Shown: positions 33,395-45,090 of the stretch, in pieces
Layout of the letters: each line of letters starts with the position of its first letter
Position numbering within the stretch: position 1 is the stretch's first letter
NCBI RefSeq assembly: GCF_958298935.1
Contig: NC_084923.1
Location: 34,936,501 to 35,000,500 of the forward strand
Source of the DNA: Phragmites australis
Lineage: Eukaryota > Streptophyta > Magnoliopsida > Poales > Poaceae
Length of the DNA stretch: 64,000 bases
Direction of reading: 5' to 3'
Made by a program: the position numbers and the translations under genes
Notes under the pieces: generated by a model
What the model saw: the letters and a program-made list of their open reading frames with translations, nothing else
Databases searched by the model: none
Told to the model about the DNA's origin: nothing

Positions 33395-35313
33395 GTGGTA
33401 TTAGAGCCTACATGCATAGTTTTTTATCTGAATCATTCACATATATGTGATATGTGATAGTAATAGATTTTATCTATTATTATTCTTGTGATTGATTCAT
33501 ATGATGGATCGGTCGATGCACAGTTTGGTGAAATAGGGGTCAAATGAGGTGTGAGTCAATGGAACCATATGACCAAAAGATTAGCTCGATCTCCCACCTG
33601 GCCACGTGTGCGACTTGCCCCTACTAGCTGGAATCACCATCGGGGCTAATAGCGCGCACTACTGCATGATTGGAAGAACAGCAGATCGAGGTTGTGTGTG
33701 TTGTTGTCATTTCTGGAAAACCTCACGCGATGATCAATATGATTGATGTAGTAGAAATTGAGGTATTGTGAATGACTTAGAATCAGCTTGATATGATCAA
33801 TCCAATGAAATTTTTATAGCGATTTCATAGATACGATATATGTATTTCCGAGAGGTTTTCAGGGCGCTACCCTGAAACCCACGTTGCATAGCGTACATGC
33901 ATAGATCGTTATAATAACATGTTCACATCGTGATATTAGAATTCGTTTCTACGCTTAACTCATTTTTGTAGAGAATGTTGTGACTGGTATGGTCTTATTA
34001 TATATGTGATGCATATATGTAATTTTCATGGTCTGCGTGTCATGGTTAATTGCAACCAAATGCTGTCTTGTTATTGTATAACGGCCTACGTGCCGACTTG
34101 TGATGCTTTTTTTCTCATGTAATTCATCTAGTACTATTAGGTGTAATAGACTAGCATATTATCATGGAGACTTGGAGCATGATGACCCAAAGGATAGGAC
34201 CGTGGCAATGAAGATCACCATGTGAATGGGCCATACTATGTCACAGTTAATATGATTACATGTGATATTTATCTATGTTCTTGTCATACTATTCCTTCAT
34301 GTTTTATATGAGGTGGACATGATTACCATGATGGAATAGCTTCCCTCAGAAAAATTATGAGTAATTGATGACCTTCCAATAGCTACATCTACATAGGTTT
34401 TGATCATTGTTTGGTAGGTCTACCAAAATTGGATGTCATCATTTATCTTAACCAGTTAAGGTGGATGTCGGACATCTACACGTATAGTGTTGGTTTATTT
34501 AACAAGCTATCAAAGCAGTTTTAGGCTTGGAGCATGGTGTTGGACGCCGGGGCATTGGATGTTGTCCAATAAACAAGAGTCACATAAAGATATGATTTGC
34601 AATGTGTTACTTACCTATGTCACCTAGGTTTCTAGCAGTGATGCCAAAGCTCACTATAACCTAGTTGAATATGGTTCTTATCCCATTGTATGGCGTTAGA
34701 GGGAAATGGTTTCAAAACATATAATGGGAGTATCTTCTGATAAATTGTTTATTGGAGGATACATACAAATATAGTGTTAAAGCGTTGCTTATATTTTTGT
34801 TGTATATTCTGGATGTAGTTTCCCTTACAATTTTCAGATTAAATTGCGATGATTGATATTGAATTGAGAATTGTTCTCACTCAATGATGCAAAGGATGTG
34901 TTCTAGAGGTTCTTGTCCTGATAAACTAGCTCAAAGATGATATCTTGTAACTCATGGAGTTTATAAGAAATGCCATGATTCTTCACTTATGTCCATTGCC
35001 TCACATTGAATATGACTTTAATGTGATTGAAGGGCGTATTGCTTTGTGGAGAACCAAGCTTGACTAAACGGTACTTGATTATGAAAGCCTCGCTTATGTA
35101 CATGTTCAGAAAGTGGGGCATAGCACTTAAAGAGCCATAATCATACAATGATAGTTCAAAGTGAAACAGGGATTACTTGGAAGTTCTCAAGAAAAGGAAA
35201 GGAAATATGACTTCTAGCCCTAGATATCAATGATATAGACTTGGATCTTACCATTTTCTTTTGTAACTATTGGGTAGTTGATACTAGAATCAAACTTGAG
35301 TTTTTGACAAGAT

Positions 35314-38000
35314 ATGAAGTTGATATGTGCATCGGCAATAGAGCAAATGGTTGTTGTGTTGGTTGACTGGCACTATAGCTTCATTATTATCCTCGAAAGT
35401 TTTGAATGTAATAGTTGTTATTCCGATCTTAACTTAACTATGACCATAAAAACTGCTTTGGATGTAAAGGATTATGGACAAATGTTGTTTAGCTTTCTAG
35501 CAATTTGGTCTAGTCATGATCCATTGGTGAATGGAATTTTGAGGATATGTGAGTCTATAATATCGATTGGCTCCACTTTTATTTGGCATTGTTGCTTATG
35601 TCATAAGAGACATATAGAGAAGTTTCATAGAGATGGTCTTCAAGATTCATTTGATTTTGAATCATGTGACATGTGCGAATCTTATTTACTTGGCAAGATG
35701 GCTAAGTTGCCTTTCACCGATCTAGGAGAAGGGGCGAGTGAGTTGTTACCTCATGTACATGCAGATGTATGTGGGCTGAGGAACTCTATAGCTAAAAGTG
35801 GTTCTCGATACAAATCTGAATCCTTTGAAAACTTCAAGGAGTTTCAGAATGAGGTACAAAATCATATGAGCAAGATTATTACATTCCAGTGATTGGATCG
35901 TGAAGATGAATACTTGAGCCATGATTTGATGGTCATCTAAAGCAATGTGGAATTGTTTCACAGTTGACTCCGCACGACATGCCTTCTTGAAATGGGTGTC
36001 TAAACGGATGAACCGTACTTTGTTGGACATTGTTCGGTGTATGATGAGCCAATTTGATCTTCCATTGTCTTTCTGGTATACACTCTAGAAATTATTGTTT
36101 TCACGTTATATAGGGTTCCATCTAAGTCTATGAGGAGACGTCATATGCGATATGGACCGGGAAGTATCCCGTATTGTCTTTCCATAATGTTTGGGGTTGT
36201 GAGGCCTATGTAAAATGTTTGACATCTGATAAGCTCACTCCCAAATCTGATAAGTGCTTCTTTATGGGGTATCCTAGGAAAACCAAAGAATATTATTTCT
36301 ATAATCGGGAAGAAGGTAAAGTGTTTGTTACCCGGAATGGTGTCTTTCTAGAGAAAGAGTTTCTCTCAAGGAACGTTGGTGGGAGCACCGTGCAACTCGA
36401 AGAGATTCGGGAACCATCTGAAAATGTTTTAGCTTCTACTGAACCACAACTGGATGTTGGAGAATATATTGTGGAGACATCAGCCCCACGTTGGTCGGAA
36501 AGGGTCAGTCGCACATCTGAGAGGTTAATGTTCCTAACTACAGAGCAGCGTGATATATTATTGTTGGACAATGATGAACCTAAGACCTACTCGGAAGCGA
36601 TGGTGGGACTGGACTCTGAGAGATGGCTTTGAGCCATGAGATCTGAGATAGAATCCATGCACGATAATCATGTTTGGAACTTGGTTGATCCACTCGGTGG
36701 TGTTAAAGCAGTTGAGTGCAAATGGGTTTTTAAGAAAAATATAGACGTTGATGGAAATGTTCACATCTATAAGGAACGATTGGTGGCGAAAGGTTTCAGG
36801 CAAATTCAATGTGTTGATTATGATGAAACATTTCTACCCGTCGTAATGCTAAAGTCTATCCAGATCATCCTTGCAATTGCCGCATATTATGACTATGAGA
36901 TATGCTAGATGGATGTCAAAACGATTTTCCTTAATGGAAACCTAAGTGAGGATGTGTACATGACATAACCTGAAGGTTTTGTCGATCCAAAAAATGCTAG
37001 GATGATATGCAAGCTGCAAAAGTCTATCTATGGGCTGAAGCAAGCTTCTCGGAGTTAGAATCTTCATTTTGATGAAGTGGTCAAAGGGTTTAGTTTCATC
37101 AAGAATGAATAAGAGCCCTGTATTTACAAAAGGGTTAGTGAGAGCACATATGTGTTTCTGGCCTCATAATTATGTATGATATATTATTGATCGGGATGAC
37201 AATCCAATGCATTAAGTTTCTCAAATCTTCATTGAGAAATAGTTTCAAGATGAAGTTGTGGGAAAGACAATATAAATAGGGCATAAAGACCTATAGAGAT
37301 AGATAAAAGGAGGCCAAAGTGTTGGCACTTGCGAGAATCAGTGTGTGATGACACCTAATAAGCATGATATCCTAAATAAAATGCCCAGAAAAAGGCTAAT
37401 GAGATTAAGCCTAAGAACACACATTGACAAGGTATTGAAATAGTTCAATATGCAGGATTCCAAGTAAAGTTTCTTACCAATGCCATGTTGTGTCAGTCTT
37501 TGAGAGACTCAGTGTGTTGTGATACCTGATGACCAGGGAACATTTAGATATCAATCACAAGTCCTATTGATAGTCATCAGGAAAAATCATCCTCTAGTAC
37601 TACAGAAGAACGAGGATGTGACCATGGATTTTGAAGGAAAAAAGGTCGTTGTAAATGGTTATATCGATGCTAGATTCCAACAAACAAACCATGGTGTGAA
37701 ATCTAGTTTTATGTAAAAAATGGAATGGTGAGCTAGATATGTTTCACGCAATAACTGTTGCCTACTCTACAACTATTGCTAAGTACACCACCGTTTTTTA
37801 AGTCGCATTGAAAATTGCTTCGATCAGAAAATTAGTTTATGAGTTATGTGTGGTTTGCAATGTGTTCTGTACAATAGGTCTCTATTGTTGATAGTAAACC
37901 TATTGCTCGAGCACTGGGAGCATTAGTACCACCACAATTTCGAGCATATACTTTGGCATAGATAAATCATTTTGAATTGAATAGAGAGGTGATATAAATA
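35314..38000 (+). pseudogene. Copia pol remnant (pre-integrase, integrase, RT, RNase H)
   Basis: Recognisable blocks in order. A GAG-pre-integrase segment is at about 35575-35810 (WHCCLCHKRHIEKFHRDGL, CDMCESYLLGKM, HADVCG). Integrase C-terminal sequence is at 36174-36400 (WGCEAYVKCLTSDKLTPKSD, CFFMGYPRKTKEYYFYNREE). Reverse transcriptase starts at 36636-36908 (NHVWNLVDPLGGVKAVECKW, GFRQIQCVDYDETFLPVV) and continues after a stop (MDVKTIFLNGNL, KSIYGLKQAS near 37035). RNase H traces lie near 37690-37980. The integrase core is frame-broken and the YVDD box was not found. The blocks resemble Tnt1/Tork-like plant Copia elements. Confidence 0.85.
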
Positions 38001-39036
38001 CATGCAATGGATATTGGATACCTATCGGATTGGATTCTTTAGCTTGTCTTATCCTACAACCTGAAAGAAGGTGCACTATCGGGCAATAGGTATTGGATAC
38101 CTATGTGACTGGATCTAGTGCAAGTAGGAAAGTTTTGGTGATATGCCATAAAAGGCAATCATGGAGATGATTGTATCACTTGTATTTTTGTGTTGTCTCA
38201 AGTAATTTGTTACTCTGTTCCTTAAATGACCATTATAGATATTGATCGGTAAGTACGCAACTTGCTCTTGAGACTCATTGTTTGATGTCATTCTAAAATA
38301 GTCCCTGGTTTCACATCATCATATGAAACAATGATGATTTCACAAATCAGCACATGTATTGATTGATAATCATATTTCATAGATCATTGATATGGATATA
38401 TCAAATCAATAATATACACACATGTTAACGAATATGTTGTTGGACAGACCCACCTCGAGACACTGCTAGGATAGTTATGTGAAGTGCCATCAGTTATCCT
38501 TAGACCTAAGACCATCATTGATTCTCAGAATATGTAGTGACATACTTTAGGTCAAACGCTATTCTGTAACTGGATAGTCATAAAGGTATTTTTCGGATTT
38601 GTCATGAAACATGTCATGGGGTATGAGCGATCAAGATGGAATTTGCCCATCCTTGTTAATGGGAGAGATATTTCTGGGCCCCTCGAGGTAGTTGGATTGA
38701 AAAAGTGCATGACCATACCAATATGATTTAAGAGTTAATCATGATGAATCCACTACTTGATCTAGTGAATGGTCGAGCTATCGGTGGTACGTATCTCACA
38801 TTGAGCTTGACTAGTATCATGTGGCAAATAGATTAGTGTATGTGTATATCAAGGTTCATCCGATATGATCTTTATGTGTGCTCAGGAGTCAATATGTGCT
38901 GCTAGGTACCGCTGTTGACTTGTAATTCGGAAAGGTTTCCTGGTAGCAACCGTTTACATATGAACCTAACGGGTCACACACTTAAAGGGATGGAATTTAA
39001 AACTTGCATGAATTGACTCTAGTGCAAGTGAGAGAT

Positions 39037-39834
39037 TGTTGGTGATATGCCGTAGAGGCGATCATGTATGCAGATTGGATCTGCGAATGGGATTTAATAT
39101 GATCGAATGTAAATTAGAGTTTAGAGTCATGATGAGCTTTAATATTATTAAAGGCCCATTAGCGTACTCTATATAAGAGGAGGCGGGAGATGTGGGTGTA
39201 TGAGTTGATTTCGCCACCAAAACCCTAGCCACCACCTCTTCCCAAGCTCCCTGCAAAACCCTAGTCGAGCGCGCGGTGCTAGTACACCAGCGTACGACAT
39301 TCAATCCCTGTACATGTAGATACCGTAGAGGCGTTGCTGCAACTGCAACGCTGATCTCTTTGGCATGAAGATCGCGGTGCTGATCGTACTCTCTGATCAC
39401 GGCGCTGGTCGTGCTCTGTCGTCGAGGAGCGCGATGCATCCACTTGGGGGTGATCAAAAGTGTGAGTACCTGGTCGACAAGGTGGTCGACAAGATCGACT
39501 ACTTCCTCTTCATGGTCGAGGTTTCCTCTTCGTGGTCACGGATCGCGACAATGTTGTTTGGAGCTGGTCGATGAGCATGACCACCTATGTGGGACTGATT
39601 GCGAATCTGATCGAAGAACATGTTTCGCTGCTTGGAGCAGGTCGAGGAACACGCGACGCTGCTCGGAGCTGGTCGAGGACGAGCACGATGTTGGATCGGT
39701 CTACTCTAACTCTTCTTCCGCTGCACTACACGTCAAACGGTAAAGATCTATGATCTCCTACTTGTATAGTTTACTGGGTGAATGCGGCAGAAGATTTTTG
39801 TTTTAGGATAGCGTATCCAACCTGTTCCCTAATA
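39037..39834 (+). repeat. 3' LTR of the Copia element
   Basis: 798 bp. Collinear with the 5' LTR. Has a cleaner TATA-like CTCTATATAAGAGG (39169-39182) and a small extra block, ACCTCTTCCCAAGCTCC, near 39234. Confidence 0.9.
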
Positions 39835-40530
39835 GTGCTGACATTTTCCCAACAAAAATTTGAGAAACCTGAAACTGTGTAATTTCATGAACCTATCAAA
39901 CCTAAATCAGTAGGTGATAAAACTTTGTGACTTGAACACTCCAATCATTTAGATCAATCATGTTGCACTGCTGCAGCCTGGCATGACCAAATGTAGCATG
40001 GTTTGTGTGCTGTTTGCCTAGAGTGACAACATACATGAAGCTTGACAAAGTCTTATTACCTACTTAATTAGATTTCTTGCTCACTGGCTTCTGTTTCAGG
40101 GACAACCTGAAGTTGAGAAGGACTGAGGGACTCAACATCTGAGACGTATTGCTCTTTGTAGATTGGTAGACACAGTTCGACCACTTCCTGTATACTGTAG
40201 TGAACTGCAATTAGTATAGTACCTTGTCTTCCTCAGAACTGATTTGTATTCATTACCTCTTTTGTGTTTGCATAATATTGTTGCTTGTGTGTGCCATGAA
40301 TATTTTACTTTATGAGAATTGGATACCTGTGCTAGCTATGAATTGAGCTTGTTCTGTGGATGTGTATCTACTTGGATCTTTGCATACCTAGACATATGTT
40401 AGGTATATGTGTTGGTTCATCATTCTGCAAGATGTTACATTTGTCCAGTAAAGTTATTTTGTAAATGTAGATGCACATATCTATTTTATGTAATTCAGCT
40501 AATTTGACACTAATTTTGGTAAAGGTGCAC

Positions 40531-41150
40531 CATGGATAAAAGATGGATGGATCAGCCTAGGTACAATAAAACTTTTCACCCGATATTAGATGTCAATGTC
40601 ATATGAGTGTTTTGTCTAATATATGGTAATTAATCATATGTTGGCAAACTAATGAGTACATAGAAGGAGTGGACATATTTCTTGAGTTTGCTTTTCATAA
40701 TTCAGCAAGAGGAAATAAAATACTTTGTCCTTGCAAGATATGCAAGAATTCTTGTTGGAGAGTCAGAGATGAGCACTTGATATGTGATGTATTTTCAGAA
40801 GGGTACAAAACATGGTTGAATCATGGGGAACCTAGTTCCAACTTTTTCTCAAATAGTGAGCAATCTAATATGGTTGAAGTGGAGAAGTCAAATGAAGAGG
40901 ATGATATTTCTAAATTACTTCGAGACTTAGATGGGGGTTTAGATAACATGGGGGATTTAGAAGGGGACTAGGGGTAGCACAATGAGGATGTGGAATTTTT
41001 TCACAAGTTGGTAGATGATGCCGCCTAAGAACTATACCCAGTGTGTTGAAACTTCTCTAAGCTACGTTTCATTGTTAGATTACTCCATATCAAATTTCTT
41101 GGGTGATGGAGTGATAAAAGCGTTGACATGCTACTAGAGTTACTTTATGA
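40531..41150 (+). pseudogene. CACTA transposase N-terminal domain fragment
   Basis: Starts MDKRWMDQPRYNKTF at 40531. After an intron-like gap it continues at 40661 (YIEGVDIFLEFAFHNSARGN, CPCKICKNSCW, HLICDVFSEGYKTWLNHGE), the transposase-associated domain of plant CACTA elements. Acidic linker sequence runs to a stop at 40969. LLELLYDVLPKG near 41140 is a further TNP2 block. The catalytic part is absent. Confidence 0.75.
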
Positions 41151-41423
41151 TGTTTTACCTAAGGGTCGTCACTTCCCAAAAACTTCAATGCTGCTAAAAA
41201 TATAATAAAATGCACTGGGGCATCCTCCATTTGGCCCATCCGCGATCTTAGAATAGAAGGGAAATTCGAATGTTCCACTGCGCAGAGTGCTTGAACTGTG
41301 GGAGCAAAGGCATGCAACTGGAAAATGGGTTGAAGTTGAACCTAAAACAATACCTACACGCTCTGAATTCCCTCTAATCCCTGTATCTGGCTTGGTTTCT
41401 ACGGGAGACAACAGACGCAAAGC

Positions 41424-42198
41424 ATGTTCATGAGGATTCAATTGAAGTTTGGAAAGGTACCATCGGCATTGGCCGTGATCCGTGTGTTGCAGATTCAGGA
41501 TTTTTGGAATCATGAGAGCTGCACTGGCCATGATCAGTCTGGGAATTGGCTGTGGTTCAGGCTGGAAGCTACATCACCATTGGGGTTCTTAGCTGTAACT
41601 GGTGCTGGTCACTCATTGAATTCAAAAAAGCCCAAGATCATGTCTCTTGCTTTGGCTCGGTTGCTTCAGTTTCAGGTTGGGTTGCAGCAGAAGCATGATG
41701 GGCTGTGTATCTCCACTGGAAACAATGCTCGTGAGGCAGCTCTGGATGCTAGAGACAAGGGGCAATTGCAGGCTACAATCCACAAGGTTACTGAGTACAT
41801 GATGGTGCTGCTTCATCGGCTTACTTGTGATCCGAAGCTTTGTGGCATCGTTGGATATATTGTGGATAGAAATCAAGGTGCAGATGATGGAAGTTCAGAA
41901 GTTACATATATTTTCCTTCCTGTTAATCGTGAGTCCTTGCTATTGATGCCACCAGCATGGCCATTAGATCATCAAGGCATGAAGCTTGTTCACATGGGAG
42001 TGGAAAGAACAACTACCAACTGCTGTCATTTGCTTTTGCTTGCTGAAATGGTCGTCACTGTTCCTAGCGGCCAGAAGACGGAAGAAGAGGACTGCTCGAG
42101 GTTCTCGTTTGTGTTTGATAGAGGCAGACACCAACAGCAGAAGCATGGTTCACTGCAGCATCGGCTTGAGGGCAAGTCGAATTTTAAGGAGGGAGGAA
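41424..42198 (+). other. Open reading frame before the right LTR, unknown
   Basis: An open frame from the ATG at 41424 stays open through the polypurine tract at 42186-42198 and into the LTR, to 42401. About 258 codons lie before the LTR. It has mixed composition without a domain I recognise (segments such as EAALDARDKGQLQATIHKVT and GIVGYIVDRNQGADDG). It may be chance or a decayed gene of the RRM-carrying element. Reading into the LTR argues against a natural product of this extent. Confidence 0.25.
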
Positions 42199-42527
42199 TG
42201 TCATGTTTGGCTCAGGGCTCAATACGCAGGGAGAGGCTACAAAGGGACTACAAGTGTGAGCGGCTGAGGGATAGGAGAATACATAATAGAACACTTCTTC
42301 TCCCCTGGCTTCTCCCTCCTCTGAACTCCCATTCCTCAGTTCCCCTCTTTCTCTGCTGCTCTCTAATCCCCAGTCTCACTCCTCTCTTCCTCCCAGTCTG
42401 AACTGCTCCCTCTCTTGCCCTGTCTAAGCTTCTTTCTCTCAGTTGTATCCCAACTCTATAATCGGACTTGGATTGGTGGTGAATCGGATGAACTGTGGTG
42501 ATTAAAGTGGTCCTGTGATCGATTGTG
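42199..42527 (+). repeat. Right LTR of the RRM-carrying element, 3' truncated
   Basis: Begins TGTCATGTTTGG directly after AAGGAGGGAGGAA. It matches the left LTR from about GAGAGGCTACAAAGG onward but stops matching at GATTGTGC, about 20 bp short of the expected end. Confidence 0.7.
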
Positions 42528-42572
42528 CAGAGAAACAAGTGTGTGCACCTATGTTTGAGTCGGACTTTGAAG

Positions 42573-42670
42573 GCCACCTTTGGAACAAAGGAAAAGTAAA
42601 AGAAACTTTGTAGGATTCTGATCCTATGGAAAAATTTCCTACGTGACACTTTGGAACAAAATCCTAATAA
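42573..42670. repeat. Small MITE-like palindrome
   Basis: GGCCACCTTTGGAACAAAGG at the left and CACTTTGGAACAAA at the right, with GGATTCTGATCCTATGG in the middle. TTTGGAACAAA-type ends are common in a grass MITE group. Too short and diverged to define ends or target duplication. Confidence 0.4.
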
Positions 42671-42679
42671 ATGCACGGT

Positions 42680-44720
42680 TTCGAAGAAGAAAATCGGCAT
42701 CCAACCCTAAGACAATAATACAACCCTAACTCAATAGATTACGCTCATACTAAATAACACAACCAGACAACAGACAAGATCAATCCAACTCAACTCACGC
42801 ACTAATCAACCAAACAACTGATACCCTCTCAACTCGGTCGGTGAAGCCCTGCTCCCATGCCGTACCTCTCTGCTCACTCAGAACTCAGTCAGGGAAGCCC
42901 TGCTCTCATGTCACACCTCTCTGTCACATAAGTCGGCAGCACGTCACTTCGGAGGAGCGCGCATTGGACCAAATCACTATCGTGAAACGTCAATAATGAA
43001 GAGCTGCCGTGAATCGAGGACGTAAGGGTAAACCTACAGAAGAAGCCGGCAAAACAAACGAGAGAGTATGGGCTTCTCAAAGCGACACCTTTTAGAAGGT
43101 AACGACATCAATGCCATTGTCGCCCTTTTGAATATCCAGATAGGGTTTTCACCCGGAGAAGCATCTGGGTGGAGAAGACGTGATATTGTTGTCTCCAGAG
43201 AGTGAATGGCACGCGACGGCGTCAACGACATTGGTACTAGCAAGCTGAGCAGAGCTTTTGCTTGTGGCTGCCCACCCCGAAAACCTACACAAAAGGCGGT
43301 ACTGGCCATGTGACCCTTGTCGAGGCCATGATAGGCCTAAAGCGGAAGCCAAGGCTCCATCCCCGCAACAACTCACCCCCTCACCCACCCCGAAGAAGCC
43401 CCTAGGTCATCGCAATTGGCCCAACGGAAGAGGGAAGAAACCAATACCAACTCAAACCAAGGGGTGTCGACAGGGGGAGGAGAAGCTAAGTAGGCACGGA
43501 GCACTAGTGACACCAACCAGGTGGTACCAGCTGAGCCCACCCCAAAAGCCGAGCACACAGCTAACCTGGCAAAGAAGGGGTCGATTACAAATTGCCGAGC
43601 CGGAGGGAGCCAACAATAGGCGCCAATAGAACACGAGCGTGCCCACGACGAAGATTAGCCACATGCCCCCGCCGGTATTGAAGGCAATCTCTGCCCATAG
43701 TGCCCTACCGACCAGCGCCCACTGCCAGGGTTGCTCCACCGAAAAGCCGAGCACCACCGGACAGACCCGGCGGCAGTAGCAGCGGAACTAATGCCGATGT
43801 CACTGAGCCGCTTAAACCCCACCACCACAAGCGCCGCGACTACCGGGCCGTCACAAAGTAGAACACGAACCACCTTGACAGTGACCTGCCAACCAGCACC
43901 ACCGTGAAGCTGAGCACCCCAGAATGGCGTGCGCCCCGGCTGGATCTGGCAGCGACAGCGACAGATCTGGTGTCAACGCAGAGGCGTGGAAGATCTGGCA
44001 CTGCCCCAACACCACACATCAGCAGAAACTACCATCACCAGATCTGCGACAGCACCACATCAGCCAACAACACCCCGCTAGTAGCAATTGACAGCACCTA
44101 TCAGCAGCAGCAGATCGGACCACTACAGGCCCTAAGGGACAACGAACTGACGACAAATGCGGACCGGTGTCATGAACGGGCGGCCAGCACAGTGGCGCGA
44201 CGCAGCATGGTGATGGCAGGGACGGCTGGCGATGGCGACAGCCGACACGGGTAAGTGACAACAGCCGAAGGTGAGCGACAGGGTGCCACACCGCCGAGCC
44301 GCCGAGCCACACCTCACCGCCGAGCCGGGACAGAGCAAGCCGCTGGCCACCACTGGGCGCCACACCGCCAGGCCTCCGTGCTGTCGCTAGACCATCGGGC
44401 GTGTGGATCCTGCCCTTGCACCGTAGGGTCGCCACACCGCGTAGCGCCACCGGCTCGCGGGAACAGACACTGCCCCGACGCATCCCCAGGCCACCAAGTG
44501 TGTGGATCCATCAGATGGGTGCGCCACGAACACACCGTACACGCATATCCGACCAAGAACTGCCGGATCAGGCCGACAGTGGCACAGGAAAGCTCGGCCT
44601 CCATGAGATCCCGAACTACAAAAGAAAAGGAGAGAGAGAAGGGGAGGGGAGGAGGGAGAAGGGAGAGGTAAAGGGAGGGAGGAGAGCCGACGGCGGCAAG
44701 TAAGGATTGTTTGGGTGGAG
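42680..44720. other. GC-rich repeat-like sequence, origin unknown
   Basis: Long overlapping open frames exist on both strands with Pro, Arg, His and Ala-rich translations, typical of non-coding GC-rich DNA. A diverged ~50-bp tandem pair (GAAGCCCTGCTC...ACCTCTCTG, 42845-42930) and a GA-rich run (44615-44690) are present. It may be the untranslated part of a retroelement. I could not find gag, pol or LTR pairs. Confidence 0.35.
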
Positions 44721-45090
44721 GGGGGGTTTGCCTTCTTACTGTGTTGCATGTTGCGTTATTACACCAAAATCATAACTATCTTTTGGTTTTCCATACTTTT
44801 AAGATCAAGGTTTTTATTTATGTAAAAATGTTACGGCACCCAAGGACCATGTGCCATAACAACAGGAATTGCATGGACTGTCACTTTACATGACAACGAT
44901 TGAGCAACATCCAACTAAGAAACGATCAATAAGCTAGCTATACCACCCCTGGTCCTCTCCATGCACCGGATTTCTTTCCGATTATCCAATCTGCCGAGTC
45001 AGGCATCTCTAATTTGTTGGAAAAACTTCCAAGCAATCAGCATGTCGCCGTACCCATATCCCGTATCTGTATTGCGTATGGATGAAATAT
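44721..45090. other. AT-rich intergenic sequence
   Basis: Nothing recognised apart from a short plus-strand open frame without family resemblance. It lies between the GC-rich block and the inferred end of the minus-strand Copia LTR. Confidence 0.25.

Larger units (their letters stand above)
32579..39834 (+). mobile_element. Ty1/Copia retrotransposon, complete but decayed
   Basis: 7256 bp bounded by LTRs (32579-33394 and 39037-39834) starting TGTTGGTGATAT and ending CCAATA/CTAATA. A perfect 5-bp target duplication GTGCT lies at 32574-32578 and 39835-39839. A primer-binding site resembling initiator-Met tRNA (TGGTATTAGAGCC, 33396-33408) follows the left LTR. A short purine-rich tract (AAGTGAGAGA) precedes the right LTR. 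The polyprotein is broken into many frames. The two LTRs have clearly diverged, with small indels, so the insertion is not recent. Confidence 0.92.
31483..41150 (+). mobile_element. CACTA remnant nested in the RRM element
   Basis: The candidate 5' terminus CACTACACCATGGCC at 31483 interrupts an open segment. Subterminal-like repeats of TCGATAAAG/ACCGATAAAG/TATCGGCAC follow (31510-31700). The N-terminal transposase domain lies at 40531-41000. The stretch is split by the Copia element at 32579-39834. No 3' terminus was found, and the right limit is where CACTA similarity (LLELLYDVLPKG near 41140) fades. Confidence 0.45.
29453..42527 (+). mobile_element. LTR retroelement with PTB-like RRM, nested insertions
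   Basis: The left LTR (29453-29848) and right LTR (42199-about 42527, 3' end cut) share a long diverged stretch including AACACTTCTTCTCCCCTGGC, TCACTCCTCTCTTCCTCCC and GTGGTGATT. The left LTR is followed by TAGTATCAGAGCC (29851-29863), one base off the usual initiator-Met tRNA primer site. The right LTR is preceded by the polypurine tract AAGGAGGGAGGAA. I see no gag, protease, integrase or reverse transcriptase of its own, so it looks non-autonomous. Its interior holds an RRM-like segment, a Ser/Thr/Ala low-complexity region, unidentified open segments, and a CACTA element with a Copia insertion. Confidence 0.7.

Noticed and set aside
42700..44750. Overlapping open frames of 100-154 codons on both strands as genes
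   Set aside because: Compositional openness in GC-rich DNA with no conserved domain and no consistent frame.
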